From Lingula anatina (taxonomy: Eukaryota > Brachiopoda > Lingulata > Lingulida > Lingulidae): 64,000 bases of DNA. The DNA is taken from positions 539,739 to 603,738 of the forward strand of contig NW_019775291.1 in assembly GCF_001039355.2 (NCBI RefSeq), read 5' to 3'. Of this stretch, positions 1 through 17,845 are shown piece after piece. The position numbers and the translations under genes were made by a program. Numbering within the stretch: the stretch's first letter is position 1; each line of letters begins with the position of its first letter. Under the pieces are notes generated by a model. It was not told the origin of the DNA, ran no database searches, and worked only from the letters and a program-made list of their open reading frames with translations.

Positions 1-153
1 GAAAAAAAAAACCTAGAAAATAATAAAAATTAAAAATAATATTATTTTAATTTCTTCCGATTATTTTTCAACATTAATAATCATTACTACAACTATTAAA
101 CGAATATTGGAAAGGGGATCATCATTTTTGATTTAGTATATAGTTGACATTCA

Positions 154-6388
<6,235 letters not shown>

Positions 6389-7074
6389 CTGAAAATATAA
6401 AAGACAACACTCTGGATCATTCAAGCATGCTCCTTCTAAATGAACATGAAAAAAATTTTTTTTCACCCCCTTTCCCCTCTTTCCTCATATTCCAAACAAT
6501 TTTAACACCAGTTTATTTAAGTTTGATTCCGCTAGAATGCTTGAATATGTTCTACTTTAATTTATTTTGATGCATTACTTTGAGTCCAGACCGATGCTTT
6601 TTTATTTAAAAATTCATTGCTTTAATGTCTAACTTACTAATGACTTCTAAGCACTAACTACTCTAGCAATTCACCGGCGTACGTGGCCATGTACAGTAAT
6701 CTGCAGTGGCCGAACCCGCAGCCCTAAAGCCGATGGCCATTTTTGCAAAAATCAAGGTATAAATTTTAATCATATTTAAATGAAAAGCTGTGTCNACCAG
6801 TTTCTAAATTTGGCAGAGATATACTGCATATAAATATCCTATTTGTATGAATTCTGGGTATGAATATTTTTGTATGTGTGTCTTGATCTAAAATTCAGTT
6901 TCTATATTGCATGCATTTTTGAGTTGATTGTAGAACATGGACTTAAAGAACTCTTAATCAATATTATAATTATTATTGTTATTAATAATTATTATTATTA
7001 TTATAATCTTAAAATTTTAAAATTTTTATTGCTATTATTGTGTTTATCTTACACTTTTTTATTTTCAATATTAG
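6389..7074. other. Spacer between STT3A and ankyrin copy 1, with an assembly join
   Basis: Contains a GC-richer stretch at about 6670-6745 that could be the STT3A first exon or promoter, but no clear donor was identified. A single N at 6795 marks a sequence join, and homology to ankyrin copy 2 begins right after it. The rest is AT-rich intron of the ankyrin gene. The first exons of the ankyrin gene are not present. Confidence 0.6.
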
Positions 7075-8909
7075 ATCTTAAGTAGCGGAGCAGATGTGAA
7101 CCTCCCTCTGGAGCAAATCCCAAAGTCGAGCACGTTCTTCAACGCCAAGGCTGCCGCCTGGTGTAATCTTGGCACCACTCCCCTGCACGTAGCTGGATTT
7201 AACGGTCATTCCCACATCGTCCAACTCTTGCTCAACAACAGTGCCAAAGTAAACCAGTCAGACGCTGAAGAACGAATTCCACTGCACCTAGCTGCATATA
7301 ACGGAGACACAGACACTTCAAGCCTATTGGTCAAAAACGGGAGCGAGGTTAATACAAAAGATAAGGCGAAACGACTTCCGCTCCATTACTCTGCATACAA
7401 GGGCAACAGAGATGTCACAAAGGCGTTACTGGAGTCCGGGTCCAATGTCAACCTGAAAGACCAAGATGGCTGCTCATCCCTCGTCATGGCAACCAAAGGT
7501 CAGCATCCTGAGGTGATGGAGGTCCTGATGCAACATGGCGCAGCTATTACGATGGCGGATTATGTTGGTTGGACTTCCTTGCATTGGGCAGCCTTCCATG
7601 GTGAGTTGAGGCATATGTTTCACTTGCATATGTATCAATATTATATATTATATACATAATCAATAGGATTGTTCATGGTTCATTTACTGATGTTTCAGTG
7701 CTAGTTGTCACTTTCTTTGGAACAAAAATAACAATAAAACCGCCATGTGTATGTTTCGCTCTTGTCACAAGAGCATGATCAGGTGAAATGCTTACAGGTC
7801 ATTATGGTGAGCAAACTACTGTTTCTGTAAATGTGTTTTCTACCTATGAGGCATGATGTTAATTTTGACCCTTCACCAAAGGAACTTGGTTACGTGACCA
7901 ATTCCTTGATGTTAGTATTGCTAGAACAAAAGTACATATATTGAAGCTGATTTGTTGATTAAATATCATGAATTGACAGCTTTTTACATCGGATACTCTT
8001 ATGCTCCAAATACACACATTTTCATGTATAACTTGTGTTAACTTTTCTTAATTCACAGGCAACATTAGCGCAATGAAACTCCTCACAGCTCACAAGGTAA
8101 CCTTGAACAACCGAGACCACGACGGTCGATCACCACTAATTTTAGCTGCAAGAAATCACCACCAGGGGGCAGTAGAGCTGCTGGTTGGTGCTGGGGCGGA
8201 TATCCAGTGTCGCGATCACCATGGAAACACTGCCTTAATGATGGCCAGTCAACAGAAGGGTTTGGAAATGGCGCAGTGCTTGGTGGCAGCAGGTGTCAAT
8301 ATGGCCATCTGCAACAACCAGGGAGATAATTGCCTTCATTTGGCAATTCAGGGTGCCAACGAGGCAATGGTCCAGTTGTTTCTAAGTCAAAATCCCGATA
8401 TTGTCAATATCTGTGATGGCAAAGGACAGTGTCCTCTACATTTGGTGGCAGCAGAGGGATTAGAAAAACTTATGGTTTTGCTACTAAGTCACGGAGCTGA
8501 AATCAACAAGGGAGATTGCAATGGGGATGGGCCCTTAAGCTTAGCGGTTCGTGGGGGTCATCTCAATGTCACCAAAATTCTAGTCAGTGAAGGGGCTGAT
8601 GTTAATCAGGCCAACGGAAGTGGACAGTGTCCACTACACCTAGCTGCTCAAAGTGGGAACTTGGAGATGGTCCAGTTTCTACTGGACTCAGGAGCCTTGC
8701 CCAGTATTAAGGACGGTAGTCTTCGCTTGCCAGTAGATTGCGCAGTCACGGAGGATGTTCAGATGTATCTGAGGGATGTCATGGAGAGAATGGAGAAATC
8801 AAAAGTGGAGAAAAAAGATAAGAAGAAAAGGCACCGAAGGCACAAAAGGCACAAAGATAAGGAAAAGGAGCAAGGGAAAAGAGATCTGCCTATCAACAAA
8901 CACACATGA
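7075..8909 (+). CDS. Ankyrin-repeat protein with basic tail, copy 1 (5' incomplete)
   Basis: Two exons are visible: 7075-7600 (acceptor TATTAG, donor GTGAGT) and 8059-8909 (acceptor TTCACAG, stop TGA). They join in phase 1 to give 458 residues. The frame is open from the acceptor, so the true start lies in missing upstream exons. About twelve ankyrin repeats run through nearly the whole protein (TTPLH, RIPLH, RLPLH, WTSLH, RSPLI, NTALM, DNCLH, QCPLH, DGPLS and others). A Lys/Arg-rich tail follows, with KKDKKKRHRRHKRHKDK, which could act as a nuclear signal or contact nucleic acid or acidic lipid. The scaffold presumably binds protein, but the specific family is not recognised. A second intact copy lies 4.7 kb downstream. 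Confidence 0.85.
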
Positions 8910-11589
8910 AGTTACAGATTACACACTGTGTTAGAAAAATGATTTACGATTTTTCTTTTTTTTTAAAGATCATACTTACACCAGAGGGAATAAAAAATGT
9001 GTTTCACCAGGATCAGGGTTGAACATTAAGATCTGAATGCTCTGTTACCAAAATGTTTTGTAGCGATAAAAAAGAAGTTTTAAAAAATAAATAATTGGAA
9101 GATAGAAGATCTGAGGTTGTTGCAGCTACTCATTTTGGCAGCGTAACCAATTTTGTTGAATTTTGTGAGTGATTACAGCTTGAGATAGTGGACTTCGACA
9201 TCTAGACAAGTAAAATAATTATTTTCCACTTTTTAATATTTTTATAAGATTCAAAGTTTCAATTTCATAACGGATGTTTATTTGTGTAAGTTTGCTCATC
9301 ATCACTGCTGCCATTGAAATGTTATAAAATCAAAATTTATAGTACTTGCCTTTTTATTAGTTTTTGGTTTGTTGTTTCTAAATGCATTGCTGATATTATA
9401 TCATATTTAATAATAAATTGTTTGTTCATTTGTCAAAAAGTGATCGGTTATTCCAATTCCATCTGATTCATCCAGTTTTCATGATTGCATCTTTTTTTTT
9501 TCATTTTTAAAAACAAGTATTTCATCTAGCCATATGAGATAATTTCCCAGCATTTTTTTGCTTTTCATTTACTGTATTTTGTAGGTTTATTGCGAATAAG
9601 AAACTTGGCTGTTTTTTGCCGGGGCTAGTTAGAAAGTAAGGATATATAGAACTTCACTTCTCTGAAAAAGAATGTGGTATTCAAAAATAACAGTGAATCA
9701 GTCTCAGAGTCAATGTTTATGTCATATATCAATCATAACTTTATGATTCACAGTTTTTAACTTGAAATTTTTGTCATATTCCAGAGGCTTAAAATAGATG
9801 TTAGTGTGTAAAATCATATAGTGTTCTACAAGTCATTTTCTACCATTTACCATGATTTCGGTTTTGTACGTTTCATATTAATCACTTTTCATGTACTGGA
9901 TATAACTTTGAAGTACTTTCATATTTACTTATTGAAAAAAAATCCAACAAGTTTTTGTCAAGTGGCTTAATTTTTTTGTAATCTTCTGTTAAATATTTTT
10001 GCCACCACCCATAGCTGCATTGAAATTTGTCTGGGAGAGCTGTTAAAGCAGTAGTGCAGTGCCAATATCATATACAAATCATATATTCTCGCAACCCCTT
10101 AATATGTTACTATGCATTTAACATTTCAAGCATGTGCTTTTTGAAATATAATATTTATTCAACGATGTTAAGTTTATTTGAACAACATATACCTTTAGTG
10201 GTAAATTTCTTAAATAGAACTATTTATAAGGATGATTAAGTTTGAATTTAAGATAAGAAATAAAGCTTACCGCTGTAAAATAAATGCGTCTTGAAGTCCC
10301 TTTATTATTGAACATTTTGTCATTTGAAACAGGTGTAAGTGTTGTTATTTTAACTCGTACGGTCTATTAAGTCTGTTATATCTGTTCAAAGGCTACTAAA
10401 TGTTCACCATTTATGTACATAGTAAACATAAATGCCCCTTGTTTACTTTTTTCACAGCTGAAGTATTTTAATTGTATCTTGAAGCAGGTGGAGACGTTTT
10501 GAAATTTTTAAGTTTACTAAAATTAATATAATTTTCAAATATAAATGAAAAATTAAGCAAAACAATTCAATTATACATATTAAAAGTACACAGATTTAAG
10601 TTTCCTTTTGCACTGTTGGTCATTTAACCATGCAGTTAAACAGAGGCGGATCCAGGATTATTTGGGGGGGGGGGAGGGGGAGTGTTCAGAACAATAAGCC
10701 TCAGATGCAAAGTCAGCCATCACCCCCTTGGAGTGGGGTTGGGGGGCTGCTCAAGGCCCCCCAAATTTTTTTGTTTTGGAGAACAAACAGTGCCCTTTGG
10801 TATGGTTTAGAACTATGATTCAGCTAGTCAAAATTCTAATTTCAACAGGAAAATATTGATGTGATATCTTTTTCAGAAACCAGTCTTACATGTCACAATC
10901 TAGCCCCTGATGCCCAGGGTGACGGATAAAAAAGCCAGGTTTAATGATAAAGCAAGTTTGCATTATAGTGAAAGTGTCCAACAATTTTTGTCTGGTTGTT
11001 TTTCTTTTCTAAAATTTCTGTCAAATTACAGCCCTTCTGTGCATGATATTAGGAATTCAGTACGATTTGCATGTCACTTAAAATTTGTTTTGCTCTCTGT
11101 GACAACATCTCTAGCAGTGTTTCACCATTATGGCAGGAAAGTTTTCACCACGGGGATTTTTACACATTTTCTAGTCTTGTACAGTGTCACTCAGTGCCAA
11201 CAAACTAGTTTTAGACCATCTTGGATTATTTTCACCACAACCTACACTTGTACTCTGTAAATGTAAGAGGACCATCTTGTGTGAGGGACAACCAACTCCC
11301 CCCCCCCAAAGAAAAAAACAGCCCCCTCACTTAAGATCACTGGAAAGTCACCTTGAAAAATGGCAAAATCCCCCTGCCCCATAGTAATGGGATGATTCTT
11401 GATACACTTTAAAACCCAAGGGGTAAAATATGGGACTTTTAGAAAATCAGTTATTAGAGAAAAATCCAATAACTTTTACATTCATTTTTCCTACAGTTAT
11501 TTGCAGAGAGTTTTCAAGGATCATAGTTTTCGAATTATTTTCAGGGATGCTAGTGGGGTCCGGAAAGAAAACCTGAACTTTTTCTTGGC
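8910..11589. other. 3' flank of ankyrin copy 1
   Basis: AT-rich, no convincing gene. It parallels 13634-16650 over most of its length. At about 10645-10780 is a dispersed-repeat fragment starting GGCGGATCCAGGATT with G- and C-rich runs. Compared with copy 2, the right end of that repeat and most of a family A MITE are missing here at about 10883. Ends at the single N at 11590. Confidence 0.6.
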
Positions 11590-11862
11590 NGCCAGTTTCT
11601 AAATTTGGCAGAGATATAGTGCATATAAATATCCTATTTGTATGAATTCTGGGTATGAATATTTTTGTATGTGTGTCTTGATCTAAAATTCAGTTTCTAT
11701 ATTGCATGCATTTTTGAGTTGATTGTAGAACATGGACTTAAAGAACTCTTAATCAATATTATAATTATTATTGTTATTATTATTATTATTATAATCTTAA
11801 AATTTTAAAATTTTTATTGTTATTATTGTGTTTATCTTACACTTTTTTATTTTCAATATTAG

Positions 11863-13633
11863 ATCTTAAGTAGCGGAGCAGATGTGAACCTCCCTCTGGA
11901 GCAAATCCCAAAGTCGAGCACGTTCTTCAACGCCAAGGCTGCCGCCTGGTGTAATCTTGGCACCACTCCCCTGCACGTAGCTGGATTTAACGGCCATTCC
12001 CACATCGTCCAACTCTTGCTCAACAACAGTGCCAAAGTAAACCAGTCAGACGCTGAAGAACGAATTCCACTGCACCTAGCTGCATATAATGGAGACGCAG
12101 ACACTTCAAGCCTATTGGTCAAAAGCGGAAGCGAGGTTAATACAAAAGATAAGGCGAAACGACTTCCACTCCATTACTCTGCATACAAGGGCAACAGAGA
12201 TGTCACAAAGGCGTTACTGGAGTCCGGGTCCAATGTCAACCTGAAAGACCAAGATGGCTGCTCATCCCTCGTCATGGCAACCAAAGGTCAGCATCCTGAG
12301 GTGATGGAGGTCCTGATGCAACATGGCGCAGCTATTACAATGGCGGATTATGTTGGTTGGACTTCCTTGCACTGGGCTGCATTCTATGGTGAGTTTAGGC
12401 ATATGTTTAGCTTGCATTTATATTATATTATATTATATTATATTATATTATATTATATTATATTATATTATATTATATTGGTAATCAATAAGATTGGTCA
12501 TGGCTCATTTAGTGATATTTTAGTGATAGTAGTCACTTTCTTTGAAACAAAAATAACAGTGAAACAGCTTCATGTATGTTTCCCTCTTGTCACAAGAGCA
12601 TCATCAGGCCAAATGCCTACAGGTTGTTATGATGAGCAAACTAATGTTACTGTAAATGTGTTTTCTACCTATGAGGCATGAGGCTTTGACCCCTCCCAAA
12701 GGAACTTGGGTACTCGGTACTCTTATGCTCTAAATACACACATTTTTATGTATAACTTGTGTTAACTTTTCTTATTTCACAGGCAACATTAGTGCAATGA
12801 AACTCCTCACAGCTCATAAGGTAACCTTGAACAACCGAGACCACGACGGGCGATCACCACTAATTTTAGCAGCAAGAAATCACCACCAGGAGGCAGTAGA
12901 GGTGCTGGTTAGTGCTGGGGCGGATATCCAGTGTCGCGATCACCACGGTAACACTGCCTTAATGATGGCCAGTCAACAGAAGAGTTTGGAAATGGCGCAG
13001 TGCTTGGTCGCAGCAGGTGCCAATATGGCCATCTGCAACAACCAGGGAGATAATTGCCTTCATTTGGCAATTCAGGGAGCCAACGAGGCGATGGTCCAGT
13101 TGTTTCTAAGTCAAAACCCCGATATTGTCAATATCTGCGATGGCAAGGGACAGAGTCCTCTACATTTGGTGGCAGCAGAGGGATTAGAAAACCTACTGGT
13201 TTTGCTACTAAGTCACGGAGCTGTAATCAACAAGGGAGATTGCAATGGGGATGGTCCCTTAAGCTTAGCGGTTCGTGGGGGTCATCTCAACGTCACCAAA
13301 ATTCTAGTCAGTGAAGGGGCTGATGTTAATCAGGCTAACGGAAGTGGACAATGTCCACTACACCTAGCTGCTCAAAGCGGGAACTTAGAGATGGTCCAGT
13401 TTTTGCTGGACTTGGGAGCCTTGCCCAGTGTGAAGGACGGTAATCTTCGCTTGCCAGTAGATTGTGCAGTCACTGAAGATGTTCAGATATTTCTAAGGGA
13501 AGTCATGGAAAGGATGGAGAAATTAAAAGTGGAGAAAAAAGATAAGAAGAAAAAGCATCGAAGGCATAAAAGACACAAAGATAAGGAAAAGGAGCAAGGG
13601 AAAAGAGATCTGCCTATCAACAAACACACATAA
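11863..13633 (+). CDS. Ankyrin-repeat protein with basic tail, copy 2 (5' incomplete)
   Basis: Same two-exon structure as copy 1: 11863-12388 and 12783-13633 (stop TAA). It has identical exon lengths (526 and 851 bp), identical phases and an open frame of 458 residues. Substitutions are mostly conservative or silent (for example N to S in the SLLVKNGSE segment, G to E in HHQGAVE), so selection has kept the frame or the copies are alleles. The basic tail is retained with KKDKKKKHRRHKRHKDK. No upstream exon is found between the N at 11590 and 11863. Function as for copy 1: protein-binding ankyrin scaffold, partner unknown. Confidence 0.85.
12417..12479. repeat. (TTATA)n microsatellite in ankyrin copy 2 intron
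   Basis: About twelve tandem TTATA units just after the exon 11863-12388 donor. Copy 1 has only a short irregular TATATTATATAC at the same place, so the array differs in length between the copies. Confidence 0.9.
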
Positions 13634-16600
13634 AGTTATAGACTGCACCCTGTGTTAGAGAAATGATTTACGATTTACTTTTTTTTTTAAGGATCATACT
13701 TACACCAGAGAGAATAAAAAATGTGTTTCACCAAAATCAGGGTTGAACATTAAGATCTGAATGCTCAATTAGCAAACAATGTTTTGTAGCAAAAAAAGAT
13801 AAGTGTAAAAGAATAAATAAATTGAAGATAGAAGATCTGAGGTTGTTGCAGCTACTCATTTTGGCAGCGTAACTAATTTTGTTGAATTTTACAGCTTGAG
13901 ATAGTGGACTTTGACATCTAGACGAGTAAAATAATTATTTTCCACATTTTAATATTTTTATAAGATTCAAAGTTTAAATTTCATGACGGATGTTTATTTG
14001 TGTAAGTTGGCTCATCATCACTGCTGCCATTGAAATGTTATAAAATCAAAATTTATAGTACTTGCCTTTTTATTAGTTTTTGGTTTGTTGTTTCTAAATG
14101 CATTGTTGATATATCATATTTAATTATAAATTGTTTTTGTTCGTTTGTCACAAAGTGATCGGTTATTCCAATTCATCTGATTCATCCAGTTTTCATGTTT
14201 GCATCTTTTTTTTTTTTTTTTTCATTTTTAAAAACAAGTATTTTATCTAGCCATATTAGATAATTTCCCAGAATCTTTTTTGCTTTTCTTTTACTGTATT
14301 TTGTAGGTTTATTGTGTAAAGGAAACTGGGTTGTATTATGCCCCGGCTAGTTAGAAAGTAAGGATATATATATAGAACTTCACTTCTCTGAAAAAGAATG
14401 TAGTATTCTAAAATAACAGTGAATAAGTCCTAGAGTCCATGTTAATGTCATATATCAATCATAACTATTTAATGCACAGTTTTTAAATTGAAAAGTTCGT
14501 CATATTCCAGAGACTTTAAGTAGATGTTAGTGTATAAAATTATTGTGTTTTACAGATCATTTTCAGTCATGTGCGATGGTTTCAGTTTCAAATTAATCAT
14601 TAATCATCATGTATTGAATATTATGTTGCAGTACTTTAATATTTACTTTTATTGAAAAAAAAAAATGCAACAAGTTTTTGTTAAGTGGCTTAATTTTGGT
14701 TTAGTTTTCTGTTAAATATTTTTGCCACAACCCATAGCTGCATTGAAATTTGTCTGGGAGAGCTGTTAAAGCAGTAGTGCAGCACCAATATCATATACAA
14801 ATCATATATTCTCTCAACCCCTTAATATGTTACTATGCATTTAACATTTCAAGCATGTGCTTTTTGAAATATAATATTTATTCAACGATGTTAAGTTTAT
14901 TTGAACAACATATACCTTTAGTGGTAAATTTCTTAAATAGAACTATTTATAAGGATGATTAAGTTTGAATTTAAGATAAGAAATAAAGCTTACTGCTGTA
15001 AAATAAATGCGTCTTAAAGCCCCTTTATCATTGAAGATTTTGCCATTTGAAACAGGTGTAAGTGTTGTTATTTTAACTCGTACGCTCTATTAAGTCTGTT
15101 ATATCTGTTCAAAGGCTACTAAATGTTCACCGTGTATGGACATAGTAAACATAAATGCCCCTTGTTTACCTTTTTCACAGCTGAAATACAGGTGGAAACA
15201 TTTTGAAATTTTTAAGTTTACTAAAATTAATATAATTTTTAAATATAAATAAAAAAAAATAATTAAATGAAAAAATTAATAAAAGTACACAGATTAAGTT
15301 TCCTTTTGCACTGTTGGTCATTTAACCATGCAGTTAAACGGGCAGATCCAGGATTATTTGAGGGAGGAGGGGGGGGGGGTTGGAACAACAGGCCTCAGAT
15401 GCAAAGTCGGCCATTGCCCCCTTGGCGTGGGGTTCGGGGCCTACTCAAGGCCCCCCCAATTTTTTTGTTTTGGAGAACAAACAGTGCCCTTTGGTATGGT
15501 TTAGAACTATGATTCAGCTAGTCAAAATTCTAATTTCAGCAGGAAAATATTGATGTGAAATATTTTTCAGAAACCAAAGGGGGGGGTCCTCCCCCCCCAT
15601 CTAAATTTGCCACTGGTTAAACAATATTCTTATTGCTCGTTTTGGAACTCAAAACTGCTGCTTTAAGAGAGGCCTTAGAAAAAGAAAAAGAATCTATCAC
15701 TTGAATTTAGGCTGAGGCCACTATTGTCTGAATTTGGGCATGTGGAGATTAAGGGACCATTCCCACAGACATTTGGATCGATCTGTCTCCCTGGGGAGTC
15801 TCACTAAATTGTTATCAAACTAACCAGCTTAAACATCTGTCACTCCTTGTAAAACTGTTAAGGGATAATTATCCTTACCCCTAGCTGATTCGGTATGCGT
15901 GACAAACACATAAGCCTCTTGAGCTGATAGCAATTTAGCGTGAAACCCCAGGGAGTAAGGTCAATCCAGTTGGATCGATCTAAGTATGGGAACCCAGTCT
16001 TACATGTCACAATCTAGCCCCTGATGCCCAGGGTGACAGATAAAAAAACCAGGTTTAATGATAAAGCAAGGGAATGCAAGTTTCCATTATAGTGAAAGTG
16101 TCCAACAATTTTTGTCTGGTTGTTTTTCTTTTCTAAAATTTCTGTCAAATTACAGCCCTTCTGTGCATGATATTAGGAATTCAGTATGATTTGCATGTCA
16201 CTTAAAATTTGTATTGCTCTCTGTGACAACATCTCTAGCAGTGTTTCACCATTATGGCAGGAAAGTTTTCACCACAGGGATTTTTATACATTTTCTAGTC
16301 TTGTACAGTGTCAGTCAGTGCCAACAGACTAGTTTTAGACCATCTTGGATTATTTCAACCACACCCTACACTTGTAGACTCTGTAAATGTAAGAAGACTG
16401 ATCTTGTGTGGGTGACAACCAACTCCCCCCCCCTCATTTAAGATTGCTGGAAAGTCACCTTGAAAGATGGAAAAAAAAAATCACCCTGCCCCACAGTAAT
16501 GGGAAGATTCTTGATACCCTTAGAACTCAAGGTGGAAAATATGGGACTTTTAGAGAATCAGTTAGAGAAAAATCCAATAACTTTTACATTCGTTTTTCCT

Positions 16601-16650
16601 ACGGTTATTTGCAGATAGTTTTCAAGGATCATAGTTTTCAAATTATTTTC
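13634..16650. other. 3' flank of ankyrin copy 2
   Basis: No convincing gene. It holds the fuller version of the GGCGGATCCAGGATT-type dispersed repeat (about 15345-15615, closing with GGGGGGGTCCTCCCCCCC and TTTGCCACTGG), followed by a family A MITE. Small ORFs such as 14750-14962 have counterparts in copy 1 but show no domain. Confidence 0.6.
15750..16001. mobile_element. MITE family A copy 1
   Basis: About 250 bp bounded by AGGGACCATTCCCACAG and TATGGGAACCCAGTC with TA on each side. Shares with the other copies the subterminal GGATCGATCTGT and GTTGGATCGATCTAA, the block GGGGAGTCTCACTA, and CAGGGAGTAAGGTC. Mostly absent from ankyrin copy 1. Confidence 0.75.
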
Positions 16651-16723
16651 TTTTATTAATGAATTAAGTATATTCACAATAAATTTATTATAAATAAAGA
16701 CACATTTCAATATTGTAGAAGTT

Positions 16724-16729
16724 TTATTG
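16724..16729 (-). other. Candidate polyadenylation signal for RAD21
   Basis: TTTATT on the plus strand, AATAAA on the transcript strand, about 1.1 kb after the RAD21 stop. Other AATAAA-like words are close by (16680-16700), so the exact site is uncertain. Confidence 0.45.
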
Positions 16730-17708
16730 ATACAAATCTAGAGTTGTCAAAATTGTTTTTCTTTTCACTGTAAAATAAAAAAAGCTACGTTTACAAAAGA
16801 TGAACAAAAGATAGAAACTAGCCCTTTATATTAAAACATCACGTGGAACAGCTTTTTACAGTGGTGATACAAATTGAACTTCACTTGAATCTATAACAGT
16901 AGGGTTAATTAAAAATGTTCGACAAAATATGATACCGGTTTTTAAAATTATAAAAGTTTGCCGAATAAAAAATAGACATAAAGCGGTTTATTTACAATTA
17001 GCTACAATAATATTTATATCCATTTTGGACAATTTTGACCAACCACAAACACCATATCATCTAAATATGGGCTACAAAATCCTCTGCAAATTTTAACCAA
17101 TGAGAAGTCTTGTTCAATAAACAGTTGCAGAGCTCACATATTTAAGTTTTGCTAAATGATGAAGACAATTAACTCACTTTGGATACAGAAAATTGAAATA
17201 ATTCCAGAAAATAAATTGTCAATATACTCACTTTGGCTAAAGAAAAATATTTTATAGGGTGTGCAAATTCCTCTTCATGCAATGATAACTGGCCAAAAGG
17301 TAATTTCGTATAATGACGGGCCTCTACAGCATAGCTATCTGCCAAAGTCGAGTATCAATATTAGCCAATCATATGTCCTCTCCCATAAACAGTCAAGGTT
17401 TTAATCAAAATCTCTCTCCAATTCAGCTGAACGGTTTACCAACAGTTAGCCGACAACAATAAATAGGTTGAAAATAGAAATAACTTTCATTTCTGTGCTT
17501 TCTGAAACCCCATCTAAAGAGAAAGCTCTCATTGCCGGCTGGTACAATATTTATACTTGTAATGAACTGGTCAGATCACCAATATGAAGAATATGGGTAG
17601 ATCTGAATAGAAGTCATTTCAGCCATTTTTCTCTACATAGGACAAAGAAAACTCTTCTTTTTCAAACTTGGTTAATTCTTGCCCTGATGTTAAGGCATTA
17701 ATCGGGAA

Positions 17709-17730
17709 CAAATGCTCCCCCCCCCCCCCC
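17709..17730. repeat. Poly-C tract in the RAD21 3' UTR
   Basis: About 20 C residues (G in the transcript), roughly 120 bases after the RAD21 stop codon. Confidence 0.75.
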
Positions 17731-17845
17731 AACAACTGCAATGAAATAAAGGTCTGTATTCCCACAAGTTGTAAATCAATCAAGTTCCTTTCATACACAT
17801 CCTGAATTGATAGCATGGAATAAAATCTAACGGCAGACCTCCCCA

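Larger units (their letters stand above)
6796..11589. repeat. Tandem duplication unit, copy 1 (about 4.8 kb)
   Basis: Starts immediately after the N at 6795 with CCAGTTTCTAAATTTGGCAG, the same sequence that follows the N at 11590. Homology runs through the ankyrin exons and introns and about 2.6 kb of 3' flank, until the ATTATTTTC at about 11546. It differs from copy 2 by scattered substitutions and several indels. Confidence 0.9.
11591..16651. repeat. Tandem duplication unit, copy 2 (about 5.1 kb)
   Basis: Second copy of the ankyrin locus. It starts right after the N at 11590 and continues without a break into the RAD21 3' flank, so this copy is anchored to its right neighbour. Differences from copy 1 include a TTATA expansion in the intron, a roughly 115-bp intron deletion, and about 420 bp extra at 15575-15993. 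Confidence 0.9.

Noticed and set aside
10027-10239. 70-codon ORF (and its copy at 14750-14962) in the ankyrin 3' flank
   Set aside because: Conserved between the copies only as much as the surrounding non-coding DNA; no domain seen.
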